In this document: one piece after another, positions 27,501 through 34,090 of the stretch
Layout: every line of letters begins with the position of its first letter
Position numbering within the stretch: the stretch's first letter is position 1
From: a virus
Strand: one strand, 5' to 3'
Length of the DNA stretch: 64,000 nucleotides
IMG/VR virus record: IMGVR_UViG_3300048591_001244
Span: 1-64,000 of that record
Notes under the pieces: model-generated
Seen by the model: the letters and a program-made list of their open reading frames with translations, nothing else
Database searches by the model: none
Told to the model about the DNA's origin: nothing
Made by a program: the position numbers and the translations under genes

Positions 27501-29122
27501 CTCTCATACAATTCTGCCTGCTCCTTCTTTCCCATCATGACAGTACCATATTTGTTACCATCATGACCCATGTTGTCATACATAACCTGCATGTACTGAG
27601 AGAACAATGTCTGAGATCCTTCTTCAATTCCTTCTCCAACAGCTTCTTTTACAGCATTCTTACCATACAAAGCAAGATTTAATGCAGTATGCTTAATGGT
27701 AGCATTGAACAGACCATTCATTGACGTGGGATTAGGAACATCTACCCCTATTGTTAATTGTTCTTTTAATGCTGTCTTAACAGATTTTCTTTTTGTAGCC
27801 ATATCTTCAGCTACATCTTTGAATATCTTACGTTTGTTCAAAAGCCTTAATTCCTGACCACCGATCATTATCTCCATAGCACCTACACCAATTGCCGTAG
27901 CAGCTGTAAATGCATATCCTGCACGTCCTTTAATGCCTGCCTGCCTTGCAGCTTCTGAGGCTTCAGATAAGCTTATCATAGAAGAAACAAGCCAAGACTC
28001 TTTATTTTTAAATGGACTGTTGGCTACAAGTTTCTGAGCTATTGAAGCAGGCTTTGCTGTCAGTGCAGCAATTTCATCTCCTGCCTGAGCAGCTTTCCCG
28101 GAACCAGAGATAGCTCTGGCAACACCGGCACCACCAATAAATTGAGCCAACGATCCAACAACATCACCCATCAGGCGAACCATATTCTGAGGATTTGGAG
28201 TAAACTCAACATCTCCATCTTCTCCTACGCCAAATACAGATTTGCTTGCATCTTCATGAGTGTCAAATTTCATGTTGTCAACATGAGCAATGAAATCTTT
28301 CATCCAGGAAGAATCTTCTCCTGTTGTCAGTCCATAGAAAAGATTTGCAACTTCCGGAACAGTCTTACCGACATTAACAAAACTATTGTAAATCGACTTG
28401 CCTAATGTCGTTGCAGGGTTATCATCATCTGCACTTAGCTGATTGCCAAAAGTGCTTTCTATTTTTGCTCCTGGCGGGGGCAATTCTCCAACACCTAAAG
28501 CGATGGCTTTTCCATCTGCATCAAAATAATATCTCTTTTGATCGGTAGCGGCACCTTTTATTCCACCATAAAGACCACCGGCGGCCGCGGCAATACCTAC
28601 TCCTGCAGCTCCTACCGGTCCAAAGCTTGATGCTAACCCTGTAGCAACACCTGTTGTTGTGGCTCCGGTGACAAGACCTTCCATGAAACGGGAAAACATG
28701 GTATCATCTTGTTGCTTGGGATCAAGTCCCTGCATGACTTTAGCTGTCTGAATATAGTCTTCTGAATCAAAAGTATAAGCAGCCCATTTGAGATATTGCT
28801 TTTCATCATCATTGACATTCTGGTATCTGTCGATCTGATTGTCAATCTCTCGCTTTTTAGCAATTAATGGAGTAATCTGACTTCCGTATTTATACACCTG
28901 ACCAAAATCAGTAAGAGGCTTAACTTTTACATCTGCCCCAGATTCAATAATTTCATCTAATGGAATTCCCTTTTCTCTTATTTGAGAAACAAGATCTTGA
29001 TTGAAATCATCTTCTTCTTTTGTTTTAAAAACAACACCATTAGCTTCTAAGTCATCAATGCTATAAGCCTGACCACTTTTTAAAGTTAAAGGGTGATTGT
29101 TATTTTCCTCTGGTTTTGGCAT
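15593..29122 (-). CDS. Giant virion RNA polymerase / multidomain injected protein
   Basis: 4509 residues. Near 2545-2600 the chain reads IIRVPTGDLNSFSYVKVAGFLP, then SGSDHDGDTVFLW. D2590, D2592 and D2594 match the DxDGD catalytic triad of the YonO-like double-psi beta-barrel polymerases that crAss-like phages package and inject. A HEHAH zinc-protease motif (HExxH, H3442/E3443/H3446) lies in IFHEHAHIYWAM. Residues about 150-195 are Gly/Ala-rich and hydrophobic; about 640-960 are highly charged and helical; the C-terminus has a hydrophobic segment (MMLLISMLIAGFG). The protein would transcribe early genes on entry. The long remainder is unassigned. Confidence 0.8.
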   Translation of the reverse strand: MPKPEENNNHPLTLKSGQAYSIDDLEANGVVFKTKEEDDFNQDLVSQIREKGIPLDEIIESGADVKVKPLTDFGQVYKYGSQITPLIAKKREIDNQIDRYQNVNDDEKQYLKWAAYTFDSEDYIQTAKVMQGLDPKQQDDTMFSRFMEGLVTGATTTGVATGLASSFGPVGAAGVGIAAAAGGLYGGIKGAATDQKRYYFDADGKAIALGVGELPPPGAKIESTFGNQLSADDDNPATTLGKSIYNSFVNVGKTVPEVANLFYGLTTGEDSSWMKDFIAHVDNMKFDTHEDASKSVFGVGEDGDVEFTPNPQNMVRLMGDVVGSLAQFIGGAGVARAISGSGKAAQAGDEIAALTAKPASIAQKLVANSPFKNKESWLVSSMISLSEASEAARQAGIKGRAGYAFTAATAIGVGAMEIMIGGQELRLLNKRKIFKDVAEDMATKRKSVKTALKEQLTIGVDVPNPTSMNGLFNATIKHTALNLALYGKNAVKEAVGEGIEEGSQTLFSQYMQVMYDNMGHDGNKYGTVMMGKKEQAELYESILGGFMGGAFGGTVSPQRERSQNEEIYRHIETGNEALLESQLKKVHDQGRLTDEQYNNAVNKIRFYKQYHDEIKKDDLKIQTEDKAEFFEALWNQNSAKAKVEELSANEVANPYTSAKIKAYEDQVKHWQKKIDGIVAKATKPTEEKKEESKSEEQAVSSEAETKGPVTTSETPAATSEVIKEGEPEEKPFTISDDLTFEVKGEDEEAKKAVRKEELVRAKNLQEIKVTEAENTRKKVLEGIKRHAEKRQQEGTPISNEDYEAEIKRVSDIQQRKVQDEKDVLDQINAELNDEKPAPKQTKEDDINDRKKLARDTAEVKIAKLKKDYDEGAISVFAHDEELEKIQKERDSKIEEIEKETDDTEVTHMTKQHRAARLFDPKKHKTSLSQVSKKLNTKEKILKFFGINKTAKPDPSLNLEIPSKETVKKAPLKIVNGMLEIPGGEIKVTDKEGNTTLTLAHSKSLPVYKLTDKHGNNYLFATSDIVDSQGEFIPERTKKPVQKKLGLSYLYLLNNKGEVTNSKVFYNQRHEQKSGAFISDDLAYFKNQLGLKLQENETEKKEDKAEPVVPQEKKEAKIISEPKKKNFKERKEKLKNKYLNVLSQTDHVKIYHKNVAFGAYWNSEKLIFKNFKSGYVYDKGSLYNTLKEIYEIEAIKNIAWAKYDESYQFERPENSSHEASAESTIKSPNLIDWIIGYLNIKKEQENVESGRKTGLDFYLAENAPAFSILSFQRHGDLNYIRDMSPIEFSEFKKRWVLEKNLKKSDLVILKSESEKYSSVKEKLIDKYGSKKVDNSNIDLFEDENLEVKYPEYTIDYLIRFIFDNPSRKATDSLSNNHDNYGAAKIISDQIYTKYGIELTKQLANEAIREQKRISRIRHEFYSEEQEGGNSEQSILGELSPEEAGYQENNIGDFDFSHMPKNEPEKTEVSEDPFKITPDTEFKAEKPSEEEQNDPFLNKINAERKKVSDSLAKNIKKSRGDLGFFYNPQAVIKIVGLATWKALLDLTYNLYLKGLRILKSKNIEITEERRLELADDAIDRVIIEAKKLHREETGKELTIGEEADLTISLKALYGSKTEIRNPIIAEYVNNDPVLQARWSDEIEAAKMANLSDSEDRFAENEKKLYGLFINSNTSLPYVGEYTRNELMEMAEDLVDQMPDDEIDVKQYFIDFFPVREMAEVWRNGDQDDFHFNRFVRLRNHYKSSQRFVNLLYINSNEGPFVPLQSNARYTKPQIKRENRESLAKKLASISITEIRSILQNNDEKKVKILIALDKFIREENKDLIELLKKEFGANAKTHFNWQYVISKLNKKSDVTGIDWAAKKEDLIDALTRSSFVADLINADIETAKRITGIDQHKNRGQWEAFLRYYSKKEGFETYERFLANRIINGQSFGGKTAFPTADNATEISYHQLRRIRALTSTKAIKDYYEGVGEKGSQLDTISRHFAEYSVNLGVAKRFTTATGKNQDSTEYDSFLTNQGKRAKREDIRKLYKDNPWFQKFKDSIKFFKLDGVKNTDTNIAEERSKLNSTDFDIMLIANFMHSDKEHMAGKGNYLFTMDQQADSSTKIMIPVERLRNLTTAQKDSIRKLHAKRNKTTAKQSSEAINKEVGMWQKKIENFVAKKFMTDPGVSSREFAEEFVYNHIYNKYHTDQYFRGKNDRELSYAMSIKRKIHGMGLTLLQGLPGGIGKTHRVMIVNDPKVFIDIGVWNKEVELPDGGDIMMPWFNDQIEISSGGMYSGVIKAFTYTHINGSEHLIKANDVVYPHLHTEEGKIFYAQNPMAKKIVEYAKEHGIDRIAFKSGTKITGEENVNDWKWTTSGPDIKEVDFGKEAPKYIDIENDDFRVILDLTNEGLLNLGSLPTQILNILKSTKHKAAIDKLFSEASLIKEKEIQEVLNKSGEDIIKWLMTINPKSDDVMALKEMNKQSVITMQDPIVRGIVNKYWKNAVRKKLLDFVVLKAQYVHGKVIGQNLGHIKLDKEKNEVQSPVVYLPASAMKSDENPNGFEEGEGLFIIRVPTGDLNSFSYVKVAGFLPPTMKNTIVTDGAIQVYSGSDHDGDTVFLWAPYKNKAGKEVPAGDSSYESRMNSIFEMMKETYEDPHMFNRITEQTTIAEKKEYLETYYDEGKNLDPLMPSSWNKMVRANLDSQDVISITASALKVVYNLASNDINLSTQIRFPKFNTESRTWEKIPFLLTGWGRTVDKDTINSFEFKGKNYYVEIEKNQEDESEYFYYNEDNKLVKDEALVRQLGRAHTEEKNRLESREKEKLFSVLNAHLNHAADAVKNGTLSMMNKFSSTAGQYDALLGLDAEIEDSLTAFMHTPGMKKFIELYEHFTSVSNRRNGDDVYDKIVLAMISPKTMGESLTEEQKEFYSNAWVLQKNRLPDLYDYDMESDSITSQIKIVRMFSAMNKLSSEIQMINKILKLTTSGPLSYGEYMEGKHAYDRIMFPKEGSRPLRFINHSQVQEMINSDSFVRAKINRAISGSYYATHPISTNFGQHVIYRIAKELSLIDNPYNEEGWKERIRNLKKDQYDLIYNEFDKFLMLQAMNVTESKESLKDDVAQWLEKFPEDSFVKKYLTFSLVNERVELSEEAKQNVDDFGYSKIAKDKMKELPDSDLNMLIKYLVSEFGWRSAPWSGSFYEILPYKTLKDVKTKLEGLSFLNSTNGATSVSRDILINNPELIPEFDTLYAGVVINGKDIPSSRKYVVKNKAGENINELPYFVKIKDENRKGKYNIFERKKETIQYKWNSVDIFYYEKDKSVNLSNEVMRASPFLNRPASNEMASRKGIPVINMADPNWEAQLNAILNLPPPPTTGQSQIDFPEDTIGPKNLNEDPITSADPKQIEIMRKKFAKLFPHVKAFSAEEFQRVIDVIAPGKKLDMNAWGASIGDAYWINPNTPHQEAIFHEHAHIYWAMLPDSDIVKKKLLAHYGSEEAAVNAIGKAGTELVKLESQNKGLFNKVSNWMKHFWSRVRAMIWKDASPDLYAKIMAQRMWKGTDAELAQQDFRNLTLNYMKRTNTGPVFQDHQEKIDDLIKKINEKRENKIKSLSEIEHTDITRNAFSEIIRRGAQNFWQAAIERITGKQIQLADSKEFEIMAAGFTPIPGNNDYVYNEQFARVPYAGAMEPGFQMIRPIDKDTFSKDRVGIRYIDLIQNDENENLAKKVTKEYQEYLSDMIESAKLLSNRYTDESKLELLDKDAAVDIANDLSRLKAKYNSRGMNMKSDSLAYFDTVDTIITSYATAHLFTQEIKNEVDSKNDKNRVFIKALHEIFDPRDVKDLTTHNSWVGKDNVIAPFAAHLKSGSAAVALRNQIIQRAEFEANNAQAEIKHLLSPIYKKLKDLKVTKKEMTDMDTNTSVFYFVHPSGPGYPASENYQKLKGKTDEKSKAIIEFADTYASLLNNYAPKEVIATGEKMFQVNYAEATGTELSKKLGWFTAFMHQFFGQSKYDRLHIMVPEFDEPVTLKNYKRTLKERQKIGGADKKSKRQYYLALRKATETARKMYDSTSPMDAANEPIIRTDAKSMFHSLYKEDSGTRSRDIFTPAMHFLHQGAFVRALGDNLLVMEFTENYATTYNAKGKNVARFIKQLNDWQLYGIKPESKLPHNVEIVTKFLIEYTGLKFMALNFGAATMNLFGGITQNVRDLGFRKTFIGVMRTFGSVKPGTNWKTAFLDSKIVNIMQQQRILEINHDWTTADSSDNYGFIKQLLFSPTAFVEFFNHSMTIAGSMSQKQWDAYKHDGTVKDGHKGMTADQIIKLISEAQDIHGSYHRLAKRIAASTTEGRAIMQLRTWMFDIYDVHAMSERFAGTSDKKLKGIVRTVGDIGGGTFKYLEVLAKEKDHEKAKKMFYALKPVDQENLRKLAREATMMLLISMLIAGFGDDDKETYTSLNRMWGDVAVVYDIDNYIYTFQGGLPVFSTIVDALKMMKGLAENGFYGPLVYEKDTKYGKKGDSKVPMMVVNTLPMEKVIKKFMEEK

Positions 29123-29124
29123 AA

Positions 29125-30705
29125 TTAATCTGGAATAAAAATATCTCTTCCTTGTTCGTTCTTCAAAATTTTCCCAGGCATTCCATTTACAATAACCGGC
29201 GATCCTTCAGGATAATTTTGTCCTTTAATATAAGGTCTAACCGGTCCGGAATCATTTTGACTTTGATCATAATTGAAGTTGTCATTGACCTTCCAGTGCT
29301 TACCCATTTCAAGAGCCATAGGCTGATCATCTTTTGGTAATGGCTTTCTTATTTTAAACTTGACAACGGTTCCTTTATCTGTTTGGGTAGAAGTGTATTT
29401 ATCAGATCCGTCAATATCTCCTAATGACTCCCACAAATTTTCATTGTTCTCTCCATGAATAGTGAAATCTCCACTTCCAGAGAATCCTATCCCTGTATTA
29501 TCATCAATGATACCTGATTCATCTTCTGCAAATTTACGGAATAGATCGCCTTCCATTTCAATATTCCATTCAGTATAAAATTCTCCAAGTTTCTTATCAA
29601 AAAGAATCTTTCCTGTATTGGTAGCTTTAGCACTGCTCAGCAACATAGCTTGTTTGTCAGTAGGAATCTGATGGAAATCTTTTCCTGGATTATCTATTGA
29701 TTCGCCTCTGGAAGAAACAATGATACCATCAGACAAATCTACTAATCCATCTGAACTATATGCATTTTTAATTATCTCAGGAGATATTCGAACATATCCT
29801 GTTGGTGATTCCATCGCCCTTTTCAACTGAGTTTGGAACGGATCAAGTAACACACCACCATTTGCTCCACCGCCAGCGCCACCTCTGCCAGTATTAGGGT
29901 TGAATATCTTAACATCCGAAGGAGCCTGTCCCGGATCTGCAAAGCCTTCACCTGTCTTAACAATATATGTTGCAAGGTCATTTTTGTAAAGCTTCTCTCT
30001 AATTGCAGGATCGAGAGATTGAAACTCTTTTGTGGCTACACGCCTTGCAATAGGATTGGCAAGAACAAGATCCGCTGCAGCTCTCAAATCTTCATTTCTC
30101 TGATAGGTATATGTCCTCCCATCTTCAGTAGCACCAAGACCTTGAGCTTTGAGATTTTTAAAGATGTCAGCGACAGATTTGCCAAGATCAAATTTGGTAT
30201 CAGGATTTATGAAAGTGTATTTTTTGCGTTCCTGAGCATTGATATCAGTAGTACCAAATGTCCTGTAATTTTCAATTTCATCAAGCATCTCCTGAACATG
30301 AGGATCATCTTTTGCAGCATCAGGATTTTCATGAAGCCATTTCATTGTAGCATCGTATTCAGTCCGGAAATTCATGTCTTCAGAAACAATGTCATTGTCA
30401 ACAAGCTCTTGTTTCATCATTTTAAACTGCAACATCTTTGCAGGATTAAGATGAAGATCATTGTTTTGAAGGACAAACTTACCCATCTCAGTAAGCTTCT
30501 GCTTATAGAAATCATTGAGTCTTTGACGATTATAGGGACTGCTGACAGAAGCAAGTTTAAAGTCCTCTCCAAGAAGCTTTGCCTTGTTCTCTGCATCTAC
30601 ACGAGTCTGTCTTTCATATGCGCGCTCTTGTAAATTCCGTTGCATTCTTGCATCGTAATCAACTTTAACATTTGCGCCTTGATATACTCCGATATTTAAT
30701 GGCAT
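29125..30705 (-). CDS. Probable cargo (ejection) protein
   Basis: 526 residues, charged and helical in the first half, with a Gly-rich linker at about 273-283 (GRGGAGGGANGG) and a beta-rich C-terminal part. It starts 6 bp after the 1125-residue gene and ends 2 bp before the giant polymerase, so all three are co-expressed. In crAss-like phages this slot holds proteins stored in the portal/tail barrel and injected with DNA. Assignment is by position. Confidence 0.6.
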   Translation of the reverse strand: MPLNIGVYQGANVKVDYDARMQRNLQERAYERQTRVDAENKAKLLGEDFKLASVSSPYNRQRLNDFYKQKLTEMGKFVLQNNDLHLNPAKMLQFKMMKQELVDNDIVSEDMNFRTEYDATMKWLHENPDAAKDDPHVQEMLDEIENYRTFGTTDINAQERKKYTFINPDTKFDLGKSVADIFKNLKAQGLGATEDGRTYTYQRNEDLRAAADLVLANPIARRVATKEFQSLDPAIREKLYKNDLATYIVKTGEGFADPGQAPSDVKIFNPNTGRGGAGGGANGGVLLDPFQTQLKRAMESPTGYVRISPEIIKNAYSSDGLVDLSDGIIVSSRGESIDNPGKDFHQIPTDKQAMLLSSAKATNTGKILFDKKLGEFYTEWNIEMEGDLFRKFAEDESGIIDDNTGIGFSGSGDFTIHGENNENLWESLGDIDGSDKYTSTQTDKGTVVKFKIRKPLPKDDQPMALEMGKHWKVNDNFNYDQSQNDSGPVRPYIKGQNYPEGSPVIVNGMPGKILKNEQGRDIFIPD

Positions 30706-30711
30706 GGCTTG

Positions 30712-33700
30712 TTACAAATTATTAAGTAGGCTCATTAATCCAGATGCAAAGTTCTTTTCTGTTCCAGAATATTTAGCATCAATTTTATCAAGACGTTCCT
30801 TTTGTCCAGCTTCAGAAGTAGCACCGATGAAATTAGAAATACCCGTATTCATAAGTCCTGCAGCTGCCTGTTGGTTCAGAAGGAATTCATTACGCTTATC
30901 CTCATAAGCCATACGATTCTGTCCTGCTACCTGTCCTGCAAGATTCCCAGCAAACTGTTTCTTGTTTAACTTCTGTTCTTCCTGCATTGCTGCCAAAGCT
31001 ATGATCCCACGATTCTTATCGATGCCAGCACGACGAATGTTATTAACAGCAAGTCCAGTATCACCACCAGCCATCTGTTGAACCTGTTCAATTTGTCCAC
31101 GACGAGTAAGTTCTAAGTTACGTTCAGCATTTGACTTTATTGCAGGGTCCAACCTGTTAGAGTCAAGGATGGCTTCATCTCTGAGTTTTACTAAGGTAGC
31201 ATCAGGAGAATATGCACCCGGGTGTTTTTCTGACAATACTCCGGCAAGACCGAAACCTGTTTGAGCAAGAGCCATCAAGCCACCATAGCCACCCATTGCT
31301 TCAAAAATCTTTGAACCGGCAGATTGTGTTGGAGGAGGAGGCGTACTTTTTTCAGGATATTTTATATCGTCTCCAACAGGTTTTAATGAAGCTATTTCAT
31401 CAGAAGCCTGTTTCCTTAAAGAGGGCTGTTTTTTCTTTTGAAGTAAATCAAGTGCCGTTGGAGCAAGTGCAATATCTTGATATCTTGGATCAGGAATCCG
31501 TTCATTGTTTTGTGAAATTGCTTCTGAATCATCAACATTATATGTCGTTTTAGAAGTGGGATATTTTGCTAATTCTGATTTTAATCCTTCTTGTTTTATT
31601 AACTCTTTAAAATCAGGATCGGTACCTCTTCTTTTATAAATTTCACGAATACGATCACGTTCAGATAAAGCTTTGTCATAGTTAGCTTGAACCTTTGGAT
31701 CAATTCCTCTATTACGACTTTGATTGACAGATTCTTGACCAAAAGGAGAAACTGTTTCTTGCGAGAGCTTTGCTCGATCATATTGTCTTTTGGCAAGTTG
31801 ATATTCTTGTTCTGCTTTATCAAGCGGACCAGAACCACTTGCTACCAATTTTGCATCTCTTACTTTTTGATCTTCAGCTTGAAGTTTTTCTGCCTTCTTT
31901 AATTCAGCAGTTTTCTTTGCTAACTGTTTACCAAGTTCAGGATCATAATTTTGCTCATATTTCTTTTTAATATTAGCAATTTCTACTTGAAGCTTTGGAA
32001 CAGATCCAGCTGAATAAGATTCTTTTTTTGTCTCTGCAGGAGATGATGTTTTAACTGCTTTTGCCAAATGGTTTTCCTTTGGATCAAAAACTGACTTTGA
32101 TGGAAGCTGTATTTTTTCGCCTTTTAAATAAGCTTCACGAATTTTAGGAATGTCCTGAGACAATTTATTTGTTCTTTTTAAAGAGTCTGTTGGATTAGAA
32201 ACAGGGTCAGATTCAATACCTCCTGGCAGTGATGTCCATGTTCCTTTTAATCCTTTGTCAGCTTCGTCAAATTTTCCATTAGCAACATTTGATATTTGGC
32301 CTCTTTCTATCATTAAGGCAATTGCTCCTAATGCAGCTTCATTTAAATCAGGACTTCTCAAATCTGCACCATACGCATCTAAAATTTCTTGATGTGTTGA
32401 ATCAATAGCCTGAAACCATCCTTGAGCAGATGATTCTCCTGCTTCATTTTTTCCTGTTGCCGGATTTTTCTTTGAAGGTTCAGTATGTAATATTCCAGCA
32501 ATGTAAGCCTGAACATTTTTTTTGTTTAAATAGTCGGTTAAGAGCTTTCTTTTTTCCGCATCTGAAAGTTTTATAATTTGTGATCTTGTGAGTTTCTTTT
32601 CTACTGTTCCGCCAAATACATATCCTTTTCGAACAGTGCCACCTTTTTGATAGCCTGTACCTGAATACTCTGCATTCGGAGCCAACATAGCCAAATTGAT
32701 ACCCTGAGATTCAAGAATCTTCACTTCGTCAGGAGTAAACAAATGTTCTCCATTACTTAAAGAGACAGGAGTATTTCCACCCTTGGTCATTTTCTGCTTT
32801 CCCGGATCTCCCAAGTATTGTTCTCTCAACTGCTGAGCAATGGTAGCATTTGTAGCAGGAACAACAAATGATCCTTCCTGAACATTTACATCGATATCAT
32901 CAGACCTTCCCGTTCCTGGACCCTCTACCTGACCACCTTCTTTTAAGGATTGCTTAGCATCCATCTTTGAATGATTCGGAGTAGGAGCCATCTTATCATA
33001 AAGAATCGCTCCCATTAATCCACCGGGAGAGCCTGCTATGATATTCTCCTGTGCAGTAGCTTTCTTATTAATTACACCGCCATCTTTTGCAGCAATACGA
33101 TAGTCAGCTTTATCTTTCATTTGACTCATTAATGGATCTAGTCGCTGCTTTTGTATTAATTTATCACGCTCTTTTTTCTTTTCTTCATTCATTTTTAATC
33201 CGTGTCCCCAAGGTAATAACAATGCTTCTGCAGCAGTACCAATATCTCCTTTTCCTATTGCATTAATTCCATCCATAGTAGAATCTCCAGGACTAAAAAT
33301 ATTTGCAGCAACAACTTGAGTATCATTTCCTTTTCGTATGCCATAATCTTCTATTGGAGAAATGGTATCTGCAATTAAATGACTTGACGCTTCTCCCAAT
33401 GCAGCAAATGGAACAATTGATCCAACACCATCTGCTATTCCATCTTTTGAAGCTGCCGCTTTTGCTTGTGCATCAAAATATTCACTAGTTCCATATTCAT
33501 ATTCATTAACAGGTCTTTTTCCTATCCCTGCAGATTTTGCTGCATTACCAGCAATCATTGAAGCTCCTGCAACATCAACACCGCCACCGCTTTTTGAGTT
33601 TTCTCCTTTTGTACTATTTAAATAATCTATCTTTTCTGCATCTGTTTCAAGACTTTGAAATTTTGCTTGTTGACTTGCACTAAGATCATTTATTGCAATT

Positions 33701-34089
33701 GGATTGTAAGATGTAGTATTAGTATCAAACTGATTTGACATGGCAATCCCTTGGGAATTTAATTGAACCTTTTTTGGATTGCTATTTAATTGTACTTTTT
33801 TTGGATTACTATAAGTATCACTTATTGATTTTGCATTTCCAAGAACACCGCCGGCAAGGGCAACACCGTTTACTCCTGATCCTTTAGAATTTGGGTCCTT
33901 TGATGTATTACCAACAGATTCAAGGTAGGCCATCTTCTCATTGTCAGTAGACATGCCTTCAAACTGAAGGCGCTGATCTTCGGTAAGACTGGCAAGCGTC
34001 AATGGATTGAAAGTTGTTCCACCATTATTATATTTTTTCCTTGCAGGAACCTTTATGTCTTTTTTATCATTTACAATAGCGCGCCCCAT
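30712..34089 (-). CDS. Cargo protein with lysozyme/transglycosylase-like domain
   Basis: 1125 residues. Two related N-terminal modules (about 27-61 and 128-161) share the form '(F/Y)NP...L...Q...F..(M/L).TD.EK..YL.S'. A 9-residue direct repeat NPKKVQLNS lies at 95-112. Around residues 520-610, ILHTEPS...ESSAQGWFQAID, then a helix-rich segment, resemble an SLT/lysozyme-type muramidase that could open the cell wall during entry. The C-terminal third is helical. Position before the second cargo protein and polymerase fits an ejected protein. Confidence 0.6.
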   Translation of the reverse strand: MGRAIVNDKKDIKVPARKKYNNGGTTFNPLTLASLTEDQRLQFEGMSTDNEKMAYLESVGNTSKDPNSKGSGVNGVALAGGVLGNAKSISDTYSNPKKVQLNSNPKKVQLNSQGIAMSNQFDTNTTSYNPIAINDLSASQQAKFQSLETDAEKIDYLNSTKGENSKSGGGVDVAGASMIAGNAAKSAGIGKRPVNEYEYGTSEYFDAQAKAAASKDGIADGVGSIVPFAALGEASSHLIADTISPIEDYGIRKGNDTQVVAANIFSPGDSTMDGINAIGKGDIGTAAEALLLPWGHGLKMNEEKKKERDKLIQKQRLDPLMSQMKDKADYRIAAKDGGVINKKATAQENIIAGSPGGLMGAILYDKMAPTPNHSKMDAKQSLKEGGQVEGPGTGRSDDIDVNVQEGSFVVPATNATIAQQLREQYLGDPGKQKMTKGGNTPVSLSNGEHLFTPDEVKILESQGINLAMLAPNAEYSGTGYQKGGTVRKGYVFGGTVEKKLTRSQIIKLSDAEKRKLLTDYLNKKNVQAYIAGILHTEPSKKNPATGKNEAGESSAQGWFQAIDSTHQEILDAYGADLRSPDLNEAALGAIALMIERGQISNVANGKFDEADKGLKGTWTSLPGGIESDPVSNPTDSLKRTNKLSQDIPKIREAYLKGEKIQLPSKSVFDPKENHLAKAVKTSSPAETKKESYSAGSVPKLQVEIANIKKKYEQNYDPELGKQLAKKTAELKKAEKLQAEDQKVRDAKLVASGSGPLDKAEQEYQLAKRQYDRAKLSQETVSPFGQESVNQSRNRGIDPKVQANYDKALSERDRIREIYKRRGTDPDFKELIKQEGLKSELAKYPTSKTTYNVDDSEAISQNNERIPDPRYQDIALAPTALDLLQKKKQPSLRKQASDEIASLKPVGDDIKYPEKSTPPPPTQSAGSKIFEAMGGYGGLMALAQTGFGLAGVLSEKHPGAYSPDATLVKLRDEAILDSNRLDPAIKSNAERNLELTRRGQIEQVQQMAGGDTGLAVNNIRRAGIDKNRGIIALAAMQEEQKLNKKQFAGNLAGQVAGQNRMAYEDKRNEFLLNQQAAAGLMNTGISNFIGATSEAGQKERLDKIDAKYSGTEKNFASGLMSLLNNL

Positions 34090-34090
34090 T

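Noticed and set aside
15593-29122. Stop-codon reassignment, known in some crAss-like phages
   Set aside because: All large genes, including 4509 codons here, are open with the standard code, and TAA, TAG and TGA all appear as natural gene ends.
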